In this document: positions 7,318 through 15,748 of the stretch, one piece after another
Numbering within the stretch: position 1 is the first letter of the stretch
Layout of the letters: each line of letters starts with the position of its first letter
Source of the DNA: Nakamurella panacisegetis
GTDB lineage: Bacteria; Actinomycetota; Actinomycetes; Mycobacteriales; Nakamurellaceae
Assembly: GCF_900104535.1 (NCBI RefSeq)
Contig: NZ_LT629710.1
Location: 4,949,871 to 5,013,870 of the forward strand
DNA: 64,000 bases
Reading direction: 5' to 3'
Position numbers and translations under genes: made by a program
The notes under the pieces: model-generated
What the model was told of the DNA's origin: nothing
The model's database searches: none
What the model saw: only the letters and a program-made list of their open reading frames with translations

Positions 7318-9999
7318 ATGGCACGGTGGTGGCCGCGGGCGACGCCGACGTCATCGCCGGCGCCGGGACCCGCCGGGCCGGCGAAGCAGACGTCCGGACG
7401 GTCCGCACCCACGCTCGGCCTGGAACCGACTCCCGGGTGGCGGGAGCTGCCGCCCATCCAGCGGTCGGTGACGGCCATGCCCCCGGCGGCTCCGGACTTC
7501 ACGCCGTCGATGGTGACGTCCTACAACCCCAGTCTGCTCGGCCCGCTGGGCCACCAGCTGGACACCGCCGGGCCGGCCGGAACGGTGACGGCTCACCCGG
7601 TCTCGGCGGTACGCGACAACTCCGGTCCCGACCTGGTCCTGGCCTCGGCCCCACCGGCGGCGGGCCGCGGGGCGGCGCCGGTGCGGCGTCTGCTGCAACG
7701 CATCATCTCGGCGCCCGATGTCGCCGCTCGGTCCAGCGGCGACCGGGCGGGCGGCGACCGGCCGGGCGGCGACCGGCCGGGCGGCGACCGGCCGGGCGGC
7801 GACCGGCCGGGCGGTGACCGGCCGGGCGGTGACCGGGCAGCTCAGCGTCTTCCCGCCGCCGACGGTGGTTCGACTGCGTCGGAGTCCCGGACCACCTCCT
7901 CGGCAACGGATCTGACCCGGTCGGCCGAACCGGCCGCGCCGACCGAACCGGCCGCGCCGCACCTTCTGGCAGAGCCCTGGCCGGTACCGGTGGTGCCCCT
8001 TTCCCTGCCACAGGTGCAGCGGGTGGCCCAGGCCGTCCAGGCCGTAGACACCGGCCCCCGGCTGGAGTTGCCGGTCGTCCCCACCGCGGGGCGACCCACC
8101 GGCGCGGACCGCAGCGGCGACACGGCCGCGACGACGGATTCCGTTGTCCCATCGGCACTGTCGTCATCCCCGCAGCCATTCTCGCCGTCGGACGCACCGG
8201 TGACATCGCCCGTCGCCCAGCGAGTACCGGACGCTGCGCCGGCGGACCGATCTCCGCTGCCCACGCCGGCCTCGCCCGTCGAGATCGGTACCGAGGGTCC
8301 GATGACGTCGATGCCGCTCTCGTCGGGGCACCGGCCGACCTCGGGGGCAACGACCAGGACGGTCCCTCCGGACCCCGCCGTCGAGCGCGGACTCGGGATG
8401 CCGTTGACGGGGACACCGACGCCCGACTCGACCGGGTCCGCGCCCTTCGTGGGCGTCCAACGGGTGGTCCGCGACATGGCTCCCTCGGCGCCGGCCCGCC
8501 CCGGGCCGCATGGGGCACCGTCACCCGGCCCGATCGCTCTCGAGCCGCCGCTGCAGCTGGGGCGAGGACCATTCGTCCTGCAGCGCCAGGAATCCGCGCA
8601 GAAGCCGACCGAGCGGCCGAGCCCGGTTGATCCAGCCGGGCCTACCTCGGCGACCGATCCGACGGCTGGGATCGACTCGGACCAACCGCTCATCGGACTG
8701 GCCCACCTGCTGTCCGGTCCGATCCAGGCCACCGCCCTGGACCCGTCCGCCGGGGCCTCGGGCGTCTCGCCCGGCTCGTCACCTTCGCCCTCGCCCGCGA
8801 CGGCGGGCGCGTTGTCCGGGGCTCCTCGCGTCACCAGCGGCGCCGGACCCGGTGGGGACGGCCCCGTGGTGCAGACGTTCCCATCTCTGCCCGGCTTGCC
8901 GTCGCTGCCGAAGATGCCCTCCGTGCCGAAACTGCCCCATCTTCCGGCGGCGCCGGCCGTGCCGGGTCTTCCCGACCTGCCGCACCTACCGACGGTGCCG
9001 AACGCATCGAACATGCCCGGCCTACCGGATATGTCGCACCTCCCGACCCTGCCCGGCGCACCCGACATGTCGAATCTCCCGAACATGCCCGACCTCTCGC
9101 ACCTCCCGACCCTGCCCGGCGCACCCGACATCTCGCATCTCCCGAACGTGCCCGGTCTGCCGAACCTGTCCCACCTCCCCACCCTGCCCGGCGCACCCGA
9201 CATGTCGAATCTCCCGAACGTGCCCGACCTCTCGCACCTCCCGACCCTGCCCGGCGCACCCGACATCTCGCATCTCCCGAACGTGCCCGGTCTGCCGAAC
9301 GTGCCGTCGGCGTCCGACCTGCCGCAGGCGTGGCCGGCCCTCCCGGATGTCTCGTCGCTGCCCGGGGTTCCGTCGCCCTCCGACCTGCCGGCTCGACCAA
9401 CCCTTTCCGATCTGGCCGCGCTGCCGCTGGGTCGGCCGGCGCTCGGGGACCGGATGATCCATCGACCCGAGCTCCCGCTGGATCAACCGGACCTGACGTC
9501 CGGCCCGGCCGGGCTACCCGATGGAATCGGATTGCCGAGCGGCGGGCCGGCATCCCTTCCCGCGTCCTTACCGGGCTTTCCGTCGGCCCTCCCCCTCATT
9601 GCCGGTGCGTCGGCCCCATCCGGATCGCCCGCCTGGCCGAGCCGCCCGCCTGTCCCCGGAATTGCTTCGTCCTTGACCGGGCCGACGGGCGCTACCGCCT
9701 CCGCAGGCAGCACCGCCCGGCCGGACCTCCCCGGCAGCGTCGGCACCGACACCGGCAACGGCTCCCCGTCCATCACGACCAGCAGTCCCACCCCACCTCC
9801 GGGGGTCGCCGGGGCCGGTCTCGGAGCGTCCCCGGCGGTCGCCGCCGTGGCCACCCCGGGGACCGGCCCCGGCGAGCCGCTGCCCACCGACCTGGACGAA
9901 CTGGCCCGTCGGCTGCTGGATCCGATGTCGGCCCTGCTCCGGAACGCCCTCTGGATGGAGCGGGAACGAGCCGGCCTGATCACCGATCTGCGGCGCTGA
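7318..9999 (+). CDS. Giant Pro-rich eCIS protein with tripeptide and GGDRP repeats (tape-measure candidate)
   Basis: This 893-aa, almost entirely low-complexity protein occupies the slot between the two tube genes. Residues about 140-175 are GGDR(P/A) repeats. Residues 180-520 are a Pro/Ala/Ser/Thr linker with repeated VQRV-type islands (for example QRVAQAVQAV, QRVPDA, QRVVRDM, LQRQES). Residues 524-670 are an uninterrupted hydrophobic-Pro-polar tripeptide array. The final 45 residues are ordinary protein, DLDELARRLLDPMSALLRN...MERERAGLITDLRR, resembling tails of other eCIS long proteins. There is no signal peptide or membrane helix. It is the only long, extended gene product in the locus, so tape measure/lumen filler is an inference and the function is otherwise unknown. 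Start ATG 7318; an overlapping open frame is a GC artefact. Confidence 0.7.
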   Translation: MARWWPRATPTSSPAPGPAGPAKQTSGRSAPTLGLEPTPGWRELPPIQRSVTAMPPAAPDFTPSMVTSYNPSLLGPLGHQLDTAGPAGTVTAHPVSAVRDNSGPDLVLASAPPAAGRGAAPVRRLLQRIISAPDVAARSSGDRAGGDRPGGDRPGGDRPGGDRPGGDRPGGDRAAQRLPAADGGSTASESRTTSSATDLTRSAEPAAPTEPAAPHLLAEPWPVPVVPLSLPQVQRVAQAVQAVDTGPRLELPVVPTAGRPTGADRSGDTAATTDSVVPSALSSSPQPFSPSDAPVTSPVAQRVPDAAPADRSPLPTPASPVEIGTEGPMTSMPLSSGHRPTSGATTRTVPPDPAVERGLGMPLTGTPTPDSTGSAPFVGVQRVVRDMAPSAPARPGPHGAPSPGPIALEPPLQLGRGPFVLQRQESAQKPTERPSPVDPAGPTSATDPTAGIDSDQPLIGLAHLLSGPIQATALDPSAGASGVSPGSSPSPSPATAGALSGAPRVTSGAGPGGDGPVVQTFPSLPGLPSLPKMPSVPKLPHLPAAPAVPGLPDLPHLPTVPNASNMPGLPDMSHLPTLPGAPDMSNLPNMPDLSHLPTLPGAPDISHLPNVPGLPNLSHLPTLPGAPDMSNLPNVPDLSHLPTLPGAPDISHLPNVPGLPNVPSASDLPQAWPALPDVSSLPGVPSPSDLPARPTLSDLAALPLGRPALGDRMIHRPELPLDQPDLTSGPAGLPDGIGLPSGGPASLPASLPGFPSALPLIAGASAPSGSPAWPSRPPVPGIASSLTGPTGATASAGSTARPDLPGSVGTDTGNGSPSITTSSPTPPPGVAGAGLGASPAVAAVATPGTGPGEPLPTDLDELARRLLDPMSALLRNALWMERERAGLITDLRR
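7738..7842 (+). repeat. 15-bp tandem repeat encoding GGDRP
   Basis: Seven consecutive 15-bp units begin at 7738, 7753, 7768, 7783, 7798, 7813 and 7828. The typical unit is GGCGACCGGCCGGGC, with only a few synonymous or P/A changes. The repeat encodes GGDR(P/A) in the Pro-rich eCIS protein. Near identity at DNA level suggests recent slippage expansion and likely length variation among strains. Confidence 0.95.
8887..9327 (+). repeat. 49 consecutive hydrophobic-Pro/Ser-polar tripeptides, with nested ~60-135 bp DNA duplications
   Basis: From residue 524 to 670 every third residue is L, M, V, I or A; the second position is P (sometimes S), and the third is mostly polar or small (N, D, H, K, T, G, S). 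An example is LPTLPGAPDISHLPNVPGLP. The block encoding HLPTLPGAPD(M/I)S recurs near 9034, 9094, 9169 and 9229 with almost identical DNA, so the array grew by duplication of multi-tripeptide blocks. Confidence 0.9.
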
Positions 10000-10048
10000 C
10001 GGCACGGGAATCGTTCGCGCACCACACCTATCGCACCAGGAGAAGAGC

Positions 10049-10480
10049 ATGGACACCAACGATCCGGCGGTTAGCGTCTGTTTCGCGGTCAGCATCGACG
10101 ACGACGATCTCGGCGTCTTCAACAGCTGTGACGGGCTCGGCATCGAGATGGTGATGGAACAACGGGAGGAGGGCGGGAACAACTCGATGGTCTGGCAGTT
10201 GCCGACCCGCCTGAAGTACTCCAACGTCAAGCTGTCCCGCCCGATCGGCGCCGATTCGGCCAAGCTCACCGGTTGGTTCGCCAAGATGGTCAACGGCGTG
10301 CAGCCGACCACCGGGGTCATCTCGGCCATGTCGTGGGACGACCGCGTGGTCGCCCGGTGGTCGTTGATCGGCGTCATCCCGGTGCGCTGGACCGGCCCGA
10401 GCCTGAACTACGACTCGCCCAAGGTGGCCACCGAGACGCTCGAGATCGCCCATCACGGAATCCTTCCCGGGGCGGCGTGA
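10049..10480 (+). CDS. Tail tube protein 2 (gp19-like, Pvc5-type)
   Basis: This 143-aa tube-family paralogue has VCFAVSIDDDDLGVFNSCDGLGIEMVMEQREEGG, then YSNVKLSRPIGADSAKLTGWFAKMV, and a C-terminal strand TETLEIAHHGIL. In eCIS loci a second tube-like protein placed beside the LysM adaptor forms the tube initiator next to the baseplate. Start ATG 10049 has AGGAGA upstream. Its stop overlaps the next ATG by 1 bp. Confidence 0.88.
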   Translation: MDTNDPAVSVCFAVSIDDDDLGVFNSCDGLGIEMVMEQREEGGNNSMVWQLPTRLKYSNVKLSRPIGADSAKLTGWFAKMVNGVQPTTGVISAMSWDDRVVARWSLIGVIPVRWTGPSLNYDSPKVATETLEIAHHGILPGAA

Positions 10481-11247
10481 TGGGTGAGGCGACCGCTCTG
10501 TCGGCCAACGCGGGCGGGACACCCGCGGCGCCCATGCCGCTCGGCGGCGACAACCGCGCGCAGATCGACCGGGCCAGCATCACCGTCCACGAATCGAAAC
10601 CGGCGGTCGGCGGGGCCGCCCTCGGAGCCCAACTCGACAAGATCGACTTCCAGTTCAATCCGAAGGAACTGACGATCGCCAAGACGGCCAAGTGGGAACG
10701 GAAACCGGCGAAGTCGGCCCAGAAGGCGGCGCCGCCGGAGTTCAAGGGGGCCGAGCCGTGCAAGCTGACCCTGGAGATGTTCTTCGACGCCTCGGGCAAG
10801 CACGACGGCAGTGTGGTGGCCGTGGTCGAGAAACTCTTCAACTGCTGCGTTCCGAGCAGCGACAAACCCACCGCGTCGCCCCCCCTGGTGCAGTTCCACT
10901 GGGGCCCGATCAAGAGCTTTCCGGCGTTCATCACGTCGGTCAGCGCCAAGTACACGGTGTTCGCCTCCGACGGCACGCCCATCCGCGCCGTGTGCACGGT
11001 GTCCCTGGAGGAGATGCCGGGCGGCAAGGGCAAGCAGAACCCGACGTCCGGCAGTCTCACCACCAAGAAGGTGCATCGCATGGTCAGCGGCGACACCCTG
11101 GCCTCGATGGCCTACCGCGAGTACGGCGATGCCACCCGATGGCGGGAGCTGGCCGAGTTCAACGACATCGACGACCCGTTGCGCATCGGTTCCGGATACA
11201 CGCTGTTGCTCCCCGATGCGGAAGAGCTCACTCGCGCGGAAGGTTGA
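10480..11247 (+). CDS. LysM-containing baseplate/tube adaptor (Pvc7-like)
   Basis: This 255-aa protein has a central domain, LDKIDFQFNPKELTIAKTAKWERKP, followed by CKLTLEMFFDASG, PPLVQFHWGPIKSFPAFITSVSAKYTVF and VSLEEMP, typical of CIS tube/hub adaptors. A C-terminal LysM follows: HRMVSGDTLASMAYREYGDATRWRELAEFN...IGSGYTLLLP. In T4 terms it corresponds to gp53-like/LysM hub parts that join tube and spike. The ATGA overlap with the preceding tube gene shows coupling. LysM here is structural and does not imply secretion to the cell wall. Confidence 0.9.
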   Translation: MGEATALSANAGGTPAAPMPLGGDNRAQIDRASITVHESKPAVGGAALGAQLDKIDFQFNPKELTIAKTAKWERKPAKSAQKAAPPEFKGAEPCKLTLEMFFDASGKHDGSVVAVVEKLFNCCVPSSDKPTASPPLVQFHWGPIKSFPAFITSVSAKYTVFASDGTPIRAVCTVSLEEMPGGKGKQNPTSGSLTTKKVHRMVSGDTLASMAYREYGDATRWRELAEFNDIDDPLRIGSGYTLLLPDAEELTRAEG

Positions 11248-11252
11248 CCGTC

Positions 11253-13073
11253 ATGCCCACCAGCACCAGCTTCGCCGTCGAGATCGGCGGCTCGCCGTTG
11301 CCCGATGACGTGCGCGCTCGCCTCGTCTCGGCCGTGGTCGACGACAGCCGATTGCTGCCGGACCTGTTCCTCCTCCGGTTCCGCGATCCCGACCACATCG
11401 TGTTGGCCAAAGCGGGAGCGAAAATCGGTGCCAAGGTGAAGATCTCGGTGGAGGTGGCCGGGGGCCGGGGCGCCACGGGGTTGCTCGACGGCGAGATCAC
11501 CGCGGTGGAAACCGATTTCGACAGCACCGGAACGTTCACCGTCATCCGTGGGTACGACCAGTCGCACCGGTTGTTCCGCGGCCGAGGGACCCACACCTAC
11601 CGGCAGGTGACGGCGGCCGACGTTGCCGCCGCGGTGGCCAAACGGGCCGGTCTGCGGTCGGGACGAATGGACCCGACCAGCACGGTGTACGAGCACCTGA
11701 CCCAGAGCGGGATCACCGACTGGGAATTCCTGCAGTCGCTGGCCCGGGAGGTCGGCGTCGAGGTGTCGGTCACCGACGGGGCACTGGATTTCGCCAAGCC
11801 GACATCGGCTTCCACCGCGCCGGTCGGCACCGCCCGCCCCACCGAGGATCCGCTCGTCCTGCAGCAGGGGGTCGACCTGCTGCGGTTCCGGGCCGTGGTG
11901 ACCTCGGCCGAACAGGTCAGCCAGGTGCAGGTGCGGGGGTGGGATCTGGCGACCAAGAAGGCTCTGGTCTCCACCGCCCCGGCCCGGACGACGAGCGCCG
12001 ACCTCCCCGGAGCCAACCCGGCCAAGCTGGCCGAGACCTTCGGCTCGCCCGTGTTGGTCAGCACGGACACTCCCTACCGCAGCCAGGCCGAGGTGGACGC
12101 AGCGGCGACCGCCATGGCCGAGCAGGTCGCCGGCAGCTTCGCCGAATTCGACGGCGTGGCTCGCGGGAACCCGCAACTGGTGGCCGGACAGGCGATCTCG
12201 GTGGCCAACATCGGAGAGCCGTTCGACGGGAAGTACACCATCACCACATCCCGCCACCGATACGACCCGGTGACCGGGTACACCACCAGTTTCGCGGTCA
12301 CCGGTCGGCAGGAACGCAGCCTGCTCGGGTTGACCGGCGCCGGCGCGACCGGTACCGGCGCCGGCCTGGCCGGCCCGATGGTCGCCCTGGTCAGCGACAA
12401 CCACGATCCACAGGCGCAGGGCCGCGTCCGGTTGTCGATGCCGTGGCTGTCGGACGACTACACCAGCGACTGGGCCCGCACGGTGCAGGCCGGAGCCGGT
12501 AAGGATCGCGGCGGGATGGTGGTCCCGGAAGTCGGCGACGAGGTGCTGGTCCTGTTCGAGCAGAACGACATTCGCCGTCCGTACGTCGTCGGCGGCCTCT
12601 TCAACGGGGTCGACACGCCCAGGGTGGGCGGCGGGGACGCGGTGGACGCAAATTCGGGACGGGTGAACCGTCGGTCGACGGTGTCGCGGCGTGGGCATCG
12701 CATCGACCTGTTCGACGATGACGGACGGGTCGAGGGCATCACCCTGGCGGTGGCCGGGGACGGGTTGAAGCTGACCCTCGACGCCGTCGGGACCGCGGTC
12801 ACCGTCCACAGCGACGGCACCGTCCGCGTCGAGGGCAAGAAAGGGATCGTCATCGACGCCGCGTCGGCCAAGCTCGAACTCAAGGGCGGCGAGATCGCGG
12901 TCAGGGCCTCCACCGGCCTGAGCCTGGAGAGCAGCGGCGGCGGGGTCACGGTCAAGGCCGGCGGCGCGCTGGCCTTGACCGGGACGACGGCCAAGTTGGA
13001 GGGCTCCACCACCACCGAGGTCAAGGGGGGCGCCCTCTGCTCGGTGTCGGCCACCCTCGTCAAGATCAACTAG
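11253..13073 (+). CDS. VgrG/gp27-gp5-like baseplate hub and spike (Pvc8-type)
   Basis: This 606-aa protein has a gp27/gpD-like N-terminal half (LFLLRFRDPDHIVL, GLLDGEITAVETDFD, TFTVIRGYDQSHRLFRGRGTHTYRQVTAADVAAAVAKRAGL). A gp5-type OB fold follows at about 370-455 (MVALVSDNHDPQAQGRVRLSMPWLSDDYTSDWARTVQ; GMVVPEVGDEVLVLFEQND). The C-terminal repeats (ITLAVAGDGLKLTLDA...IAVRASTGLSLESSGGGVTVKAGGAL) read as the beta-helical spike. It forms the trimeric membrane-piercing hub capped by the PAAR protein encoded next. Start ATG 11253 has GGAAGG upstream. Confidence 0.93.
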   Translation: MPTSTSFAVEIGGSPLPDDVRARLVSAVVDDSRLLPDLFLLRFRDPDHIVLAKAGAKIGAKVKISVEVAGGRGATGLLDGEITAVETDFDSTGTFTVIRGYDQSHRLFRGRGTHTYRQVTAADVAAAVAKRAGLRSGRMDPTSTVYEHLTQSGITDWEFLQSLAREVGVEVSVTDGALDFAKPTSASTAPVGTARPTEDPLVLQQGVDLLRFRAVVTSAEQVSQVQVRGWDLATKKALVSTAPARTTSADLPGANPAKLAETFGSPVLVSTDTPYRSQAEVDAAATAMAEQVAGSFAEFDGVARGNPQLVAGQAISVANIGEPFDGKYTITTSRHRYDPVTGYTTSFAVTGRQERSLLGLTGAGATGTGAGLAGPMVALVSDNHDPQAQGRVRLSMPWLSDDYTSDWARTVQAGAGKDRGGMVVPEVGDEVLVLFEQNDIRRPYVVGGLFNGVDTPRVGGGDAVDANSGRVNRRSTVSRRGHRIDLFDDDGRVEGITLAVAGDGLKLTLDAVGTAVTVHSDGTVRVEGKKGIVIDAASAKLELKGGEIAVRASTGLSLESSGGGVTVKAGGALALTGTTAKLEGSTTTEVKGGALCSVSATLVKIN

Positions 13074-13082
13074 GAGGATCAG

Positions 13083-13364
13083 ATGCCCCCAGCCGCCCGG
13101 ATCGGCGACGCCACAGCACATCCCGGCCTGATCGGGCCGCCCGGCGTGCCGACCGTCCTCATCGGCGGTCGCCCGGCGGCCACCGTCGGCACGCCACACA
13201 TCTGCTCGTTCCCGCCGCCGGCCGTCCATCCACCGACCGTCATCGTTCCGCCGGGCTGCCCCACGGTCTTGATCGGCGGGCGGCCGGCCGCACGCGTCGG
13301 CGACCTGGCCGCGTGCGGCGCTCCGATCGTCGTCGGCGAATTCACCGTCCTGATCGGAGGATGA
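13083..13364 (+). CDS. PAAR-domain spike tip protein (Pvc10-like)
   Basis: This 93-aa PAAR protein starts PPAARIGDATAHPG and has GVPTVLIGGRPAATVGTPHICSFPPPAVHPPTVIVPPGCPTVLIGGRPAARVGDLAACGAPIV. It carries the repeated PTVLIGGRPAA(T/R)VG turns and the metal-binding His/Cys residues. It sharpens the spike tip. Start ATG 13083 has AGGAGG 7 bp upstream. It lies 9 bp after the spike gene and overlaps the start region of the gp25 gene. Confidence 0.93.
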   Translation: MPPAARIGDATAHPGLIGPPGVPTVLIGGRPAATVGTPHICSFPPPAVHPPTVIVPPGCPTVLIGGRPAARVGDLAACGAPIVVGEFTVLIGG

Positions 13365-13366
13365 GC

Positions 13367-13786
13367 ATGACGAGCGCCCGTACGTCCCCGGACTTCGTCG
13401 GCCGCGGCTGGTCCTTCCCGCTCTCCATCGACGCGTCCGGGCGTTTCGGCCTGGTGTCGGGCGATCGGGAGATCGCCGAATCCATCCGGTTGATCCTGGG
13501 CACGTCGCCCGGCGAGCGTCCGATGCGGCCGGAGTTCGGATGCGCCGTACACGATCGGGTCTTCTCCCCGGCCAACGCCTCGACCGCCGCCGCCGTGGCG
13601 GACGACGTGCGGTCGGCGCTGGAGGCGTGGGAGCCACGCATCGAACTGCAGGACGTGAAGGTCAGTTTCGCCACCGCCGACCTGTGCGTCCTGCACATCG
13701 ACATCGCCTATCGCATCAAGGGTTACAACGATCGACGCAATCTGGTCTTCCCGTTCTACCTCATTCCCGACGAATCGAGCAGGTGA
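13367..13786 (+). CDS. GPW/gp25 baseplate wedge protein (Pvc9-like)
   Basis: This 139-aa protein has the gp25 signature: FVGRGWSFPLSIDASGRFGLVSGDREIAESIRLIL, TSPGERPMRPEFGCAVHDRVF, and a C-terminal LVFPFYLIP. It nucleates sheath assembly on the baseplate. Two in-frame ATGs exist. I prefer 13367 because GGAGG (13356-13360) is 6 bp upstream, whereas it abuts the ATG at 13361. Confidence 0.92.
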   Translation: MTSARTSPDFVGRGWSFPLSIDASGRFGLVSGDREIAESIRLILGTSPGERPMRPEFGCAVHDRVFSPANASTAAAVADDVRSALEAWEPRIELQDVKVSFATADLCVLHIDIAYRIKGYNDRRNLVFPFYLIPDESSR

Positions 13787-13792
13787 GCCCCG

Positions 13793-15748
13793 ATGGCCCT
13801 TCCCGTCCCCCACCTCGACGACCGGCACTTCCAGGATCTGGTGGACGACGCCAAAAGGCTGGTGCAGCAGCGATGCCCGGGTTGGACCGATCACAACGTC
13901 TCCGACCCGGGAGTCACGCTGATCGAAGCCTTCGCCGGCATGGTGGATCAACTGATCTATCGGTTGAACCGGGTGCCCGACAAGCACTACGTCAAATTCC
14001 TGGAACTGATCGGGCTCGAGCAACGCCCACCGAGCGCGGCCCGGGGAACGGTCACCTTCTGGCTCGCGGCCGCCCGCCCCTATCCGGTACTGGTGCGCGC
14101 CGAGACCGAGGTGGCGACGGCACGCACCGACGCCCAGGACGCCGTCGTGTTCTCGACGGTCGCCGACCTCGAGATCGTTCCGTGCAGCTTCCTACGGGCC
14201 GGTGCCGCGCCGGCCGGCGGCGAGGTCGTCGACATGACATCGGCACTCGCCGCCGGCGGTGGCTTCGCCTGCTTCGCGGAGCGACCGCAGGTGGGCGACG
14301 CGCTCCTGGTGGGTCTGTCCGCAGCGGTTCCGTCGTGCGCGGTGGTGCTGCGCATGGACTGTCGGGTGTCGGGCGTCGGTGTCGACCCGCGGGACCCACC
14401 GCTGCAGTGGGAGGCCTGGACGGCGACCGGCTGGCAGCCGTGCGAGACCGACCTGGACGAGACCGGCGGCCTCAACCGGCCGGGTGACGTCGTCCTGCAT
14501 GTGCCTGACGCACACGAGACGTCGATCATCGGCGGGGAACGGGCGGGTTGGCTGCGCTGCCGGCTGCTGGCCCCGCGCGAGGATCAACGGACCTACAGCG
14601 AATCGCCTCAGGTGCGCCACATCTCGGCCTTCACCAAGGGCGGCACGGCGAAGATGGTCCACGCGGAGGTGATCCGCGAGGAGGAGCTCGGCCGGTCGGA
14701 CGGGGCGCCCGCGCAACGCTTCCGGCTGGCCCGCCATCCGGTGGTTCCGTGGGAGGAACCGATGACGCTCGGGGTGATGGACGACGAGGGGGTCGCCACC
14801 TGGACCGCGGTCGAACACTTCGCGGCGTCCGGCCCGCAGGACACCGTGTTCCACGTCGATTCGTTCGCCGGTGAGGTGCAATTCGGTCCGGCGGTGCGAC
14901 AGGCCGACGGCACGCTGCGCTGCTTCGGGGCCATCCCGCCCAAGGGGGCGCACCTGCGTCTGCTCTGCTACCGGACCGGTGGCGGCAGCGTCGGCAATGT
15001 CGCCGCCGGGAAGGTGGCGGTGCTCAAGACCAGCAATCCGGAGATCGCGTCGGTGGTCAATCGGTCGGCGGCCGTCGGAGGCGCCGACGGCGAGACGATC
15101 GGCGACGCGATGGTCCGCGGTCCGCTTCTGCTGCGGTCCCGCAGCCGGGCGGTCACGGCGGACGATTTCGTGCAGCTCGCCCTGGAGGTGGCGCCTGAAC
15201 TGGGCCGGGTGCAGTGTGTGGCCGCCGAGGCGCCGGCCGAGGCCGGTGGCGTTCGGATCCTGCTGGTGCCGCACCTGAGCCGGGATCCACAGACCGGAGC
15301 GGTTGCCCTGGAGGACCTGTCCCCGCTTCCGGAGACTCTGGACCGGGTCACCAACCACCTGGCCGAGCGCAAGCTGATCGGCACCCGACTGCTGGTGACA
15401 CCACCGCGCTACGAGTGGCTGACCGCCGTGGTGAGCGTGACGGCCAAGGCCACCCATCGTTCCGACGACGTCCGCCGGCAGGTGCTGCAGGCGCTGTACC
15501 GGCTGTTCGATCCGCTGATCGGCGGGGCGGACGGCACCGGGTGGCCGCTCGGCCGGGCCGTGCAAGCCCATGAGGTCAACGCCGCCCTGGCGCGAGTGCG
15601 CGGGGTCGACCTCTCGCAGGACATGACGATCCGGTTGTATCCGGCCGACCCGGTCACGCGACGCCGCGGACAGGAAACGCAGCGGCTGACGCTCAGGCCG
15701 ACCTCCCTGGTGTTCTCGTTCGAACACCAGGTCCGGGTGCGGCCATGA
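13793..15748 (+). CDS. Baseplate J-like protein (Pvc11-type)
   Basis: This 651-aa protein has the N-terminal gpJ/baseplate assembly signature, HLDDRHFQDLVDDAKRLVQQRCPGWTDHNVSDPGVTLIEAFAGMVDQLIYRLNRVPDKHYVKFLELIG. The middle has FGAIPPKGAHLRLLCYRTGGGSVGNVAAGKV, and the C-terminal part has RAVTADDFVQLALEV and LPETLDRVTNHLAERKLIGTRLLV. It forms the baseplate wedge with gpI. It starts 6 bp after the gp25 gene and overlaps the gpI gene by 4 bp. Confidence 0.92.
   Translation: MALPVPHLDDRHFQDLVDDAKRLVQQRCPGWTDHNVSDPGVTLIEAFAGMVDQLIYRLNRVPDKHYVKFLELIGLEQRPPSAARGTVTFWLAAARPYPVLVRAETEVATARTDAQDAVVFSTVADLEIVPCSFLRAGAAPAGGEVVDMTSALAAGGGFACFAERPQVGDALLVGLSAAVPSCAVVLRMDCRVSGVGVDPRDPPLQWEAWTATGWQPCETDLDETGGLNRPGDVVLHVPDAHETSIIGGERAGWLRCRLLAPREDQRTYSESPQVRHISAFTKGGTAKMVHAEVIREEELGRSDGAPAQRFRLARHPVVPWEEPMTLGVMDDEGVATWTAVEHFAASGPQDTVFHVDSFAGEVQFGPAVRQADGTLRCFGAIPPKGAHLRLLCYRTGGGSVGNVAAGKVAVLKTSNPEIASVVNRSAAVGGADGETIGDAMVRGPLLLRSRSRAVTADDFVQLALEVAPELGRVQCVAAEAPAEAGGVRILLVPHLSRDPQTGAVALEDLSPLPETLDRVTNHLAERKLIGTRLLVTPPRYEWLTAVVSVTAKATHRSDDVRRQVLQALYRLFDPLIGGADGTGWPLGRAVQAHEVNAALARVRGVDLSQDMTIRLYPADPVTRRRGQETQRLTLRPTSLVFSFEHQVRVRP

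Noticed and set aside
6987..7817. Long open frame overlapping the small eCIS genes and the start of the Pro-rich protein
   Set aside because: It has Arg/Gly/Pro-rich artefact composition and no conserved motif, and it conflicts with two better supported genes. High GC keeps wrong frames open.
7738..9327. Repeats in the Pro-rich gene as a CRISPR array
   Set aside because: The units are contiguous, without spacers, in frame and coding.
11112..13637. 841-codon open frame antisense to the spike, PAAR and gp25 genes
   Set aside because: It is a mirror of real genes on the other strand, rich in His, Arg, Gln and Gly, with no domain signature.
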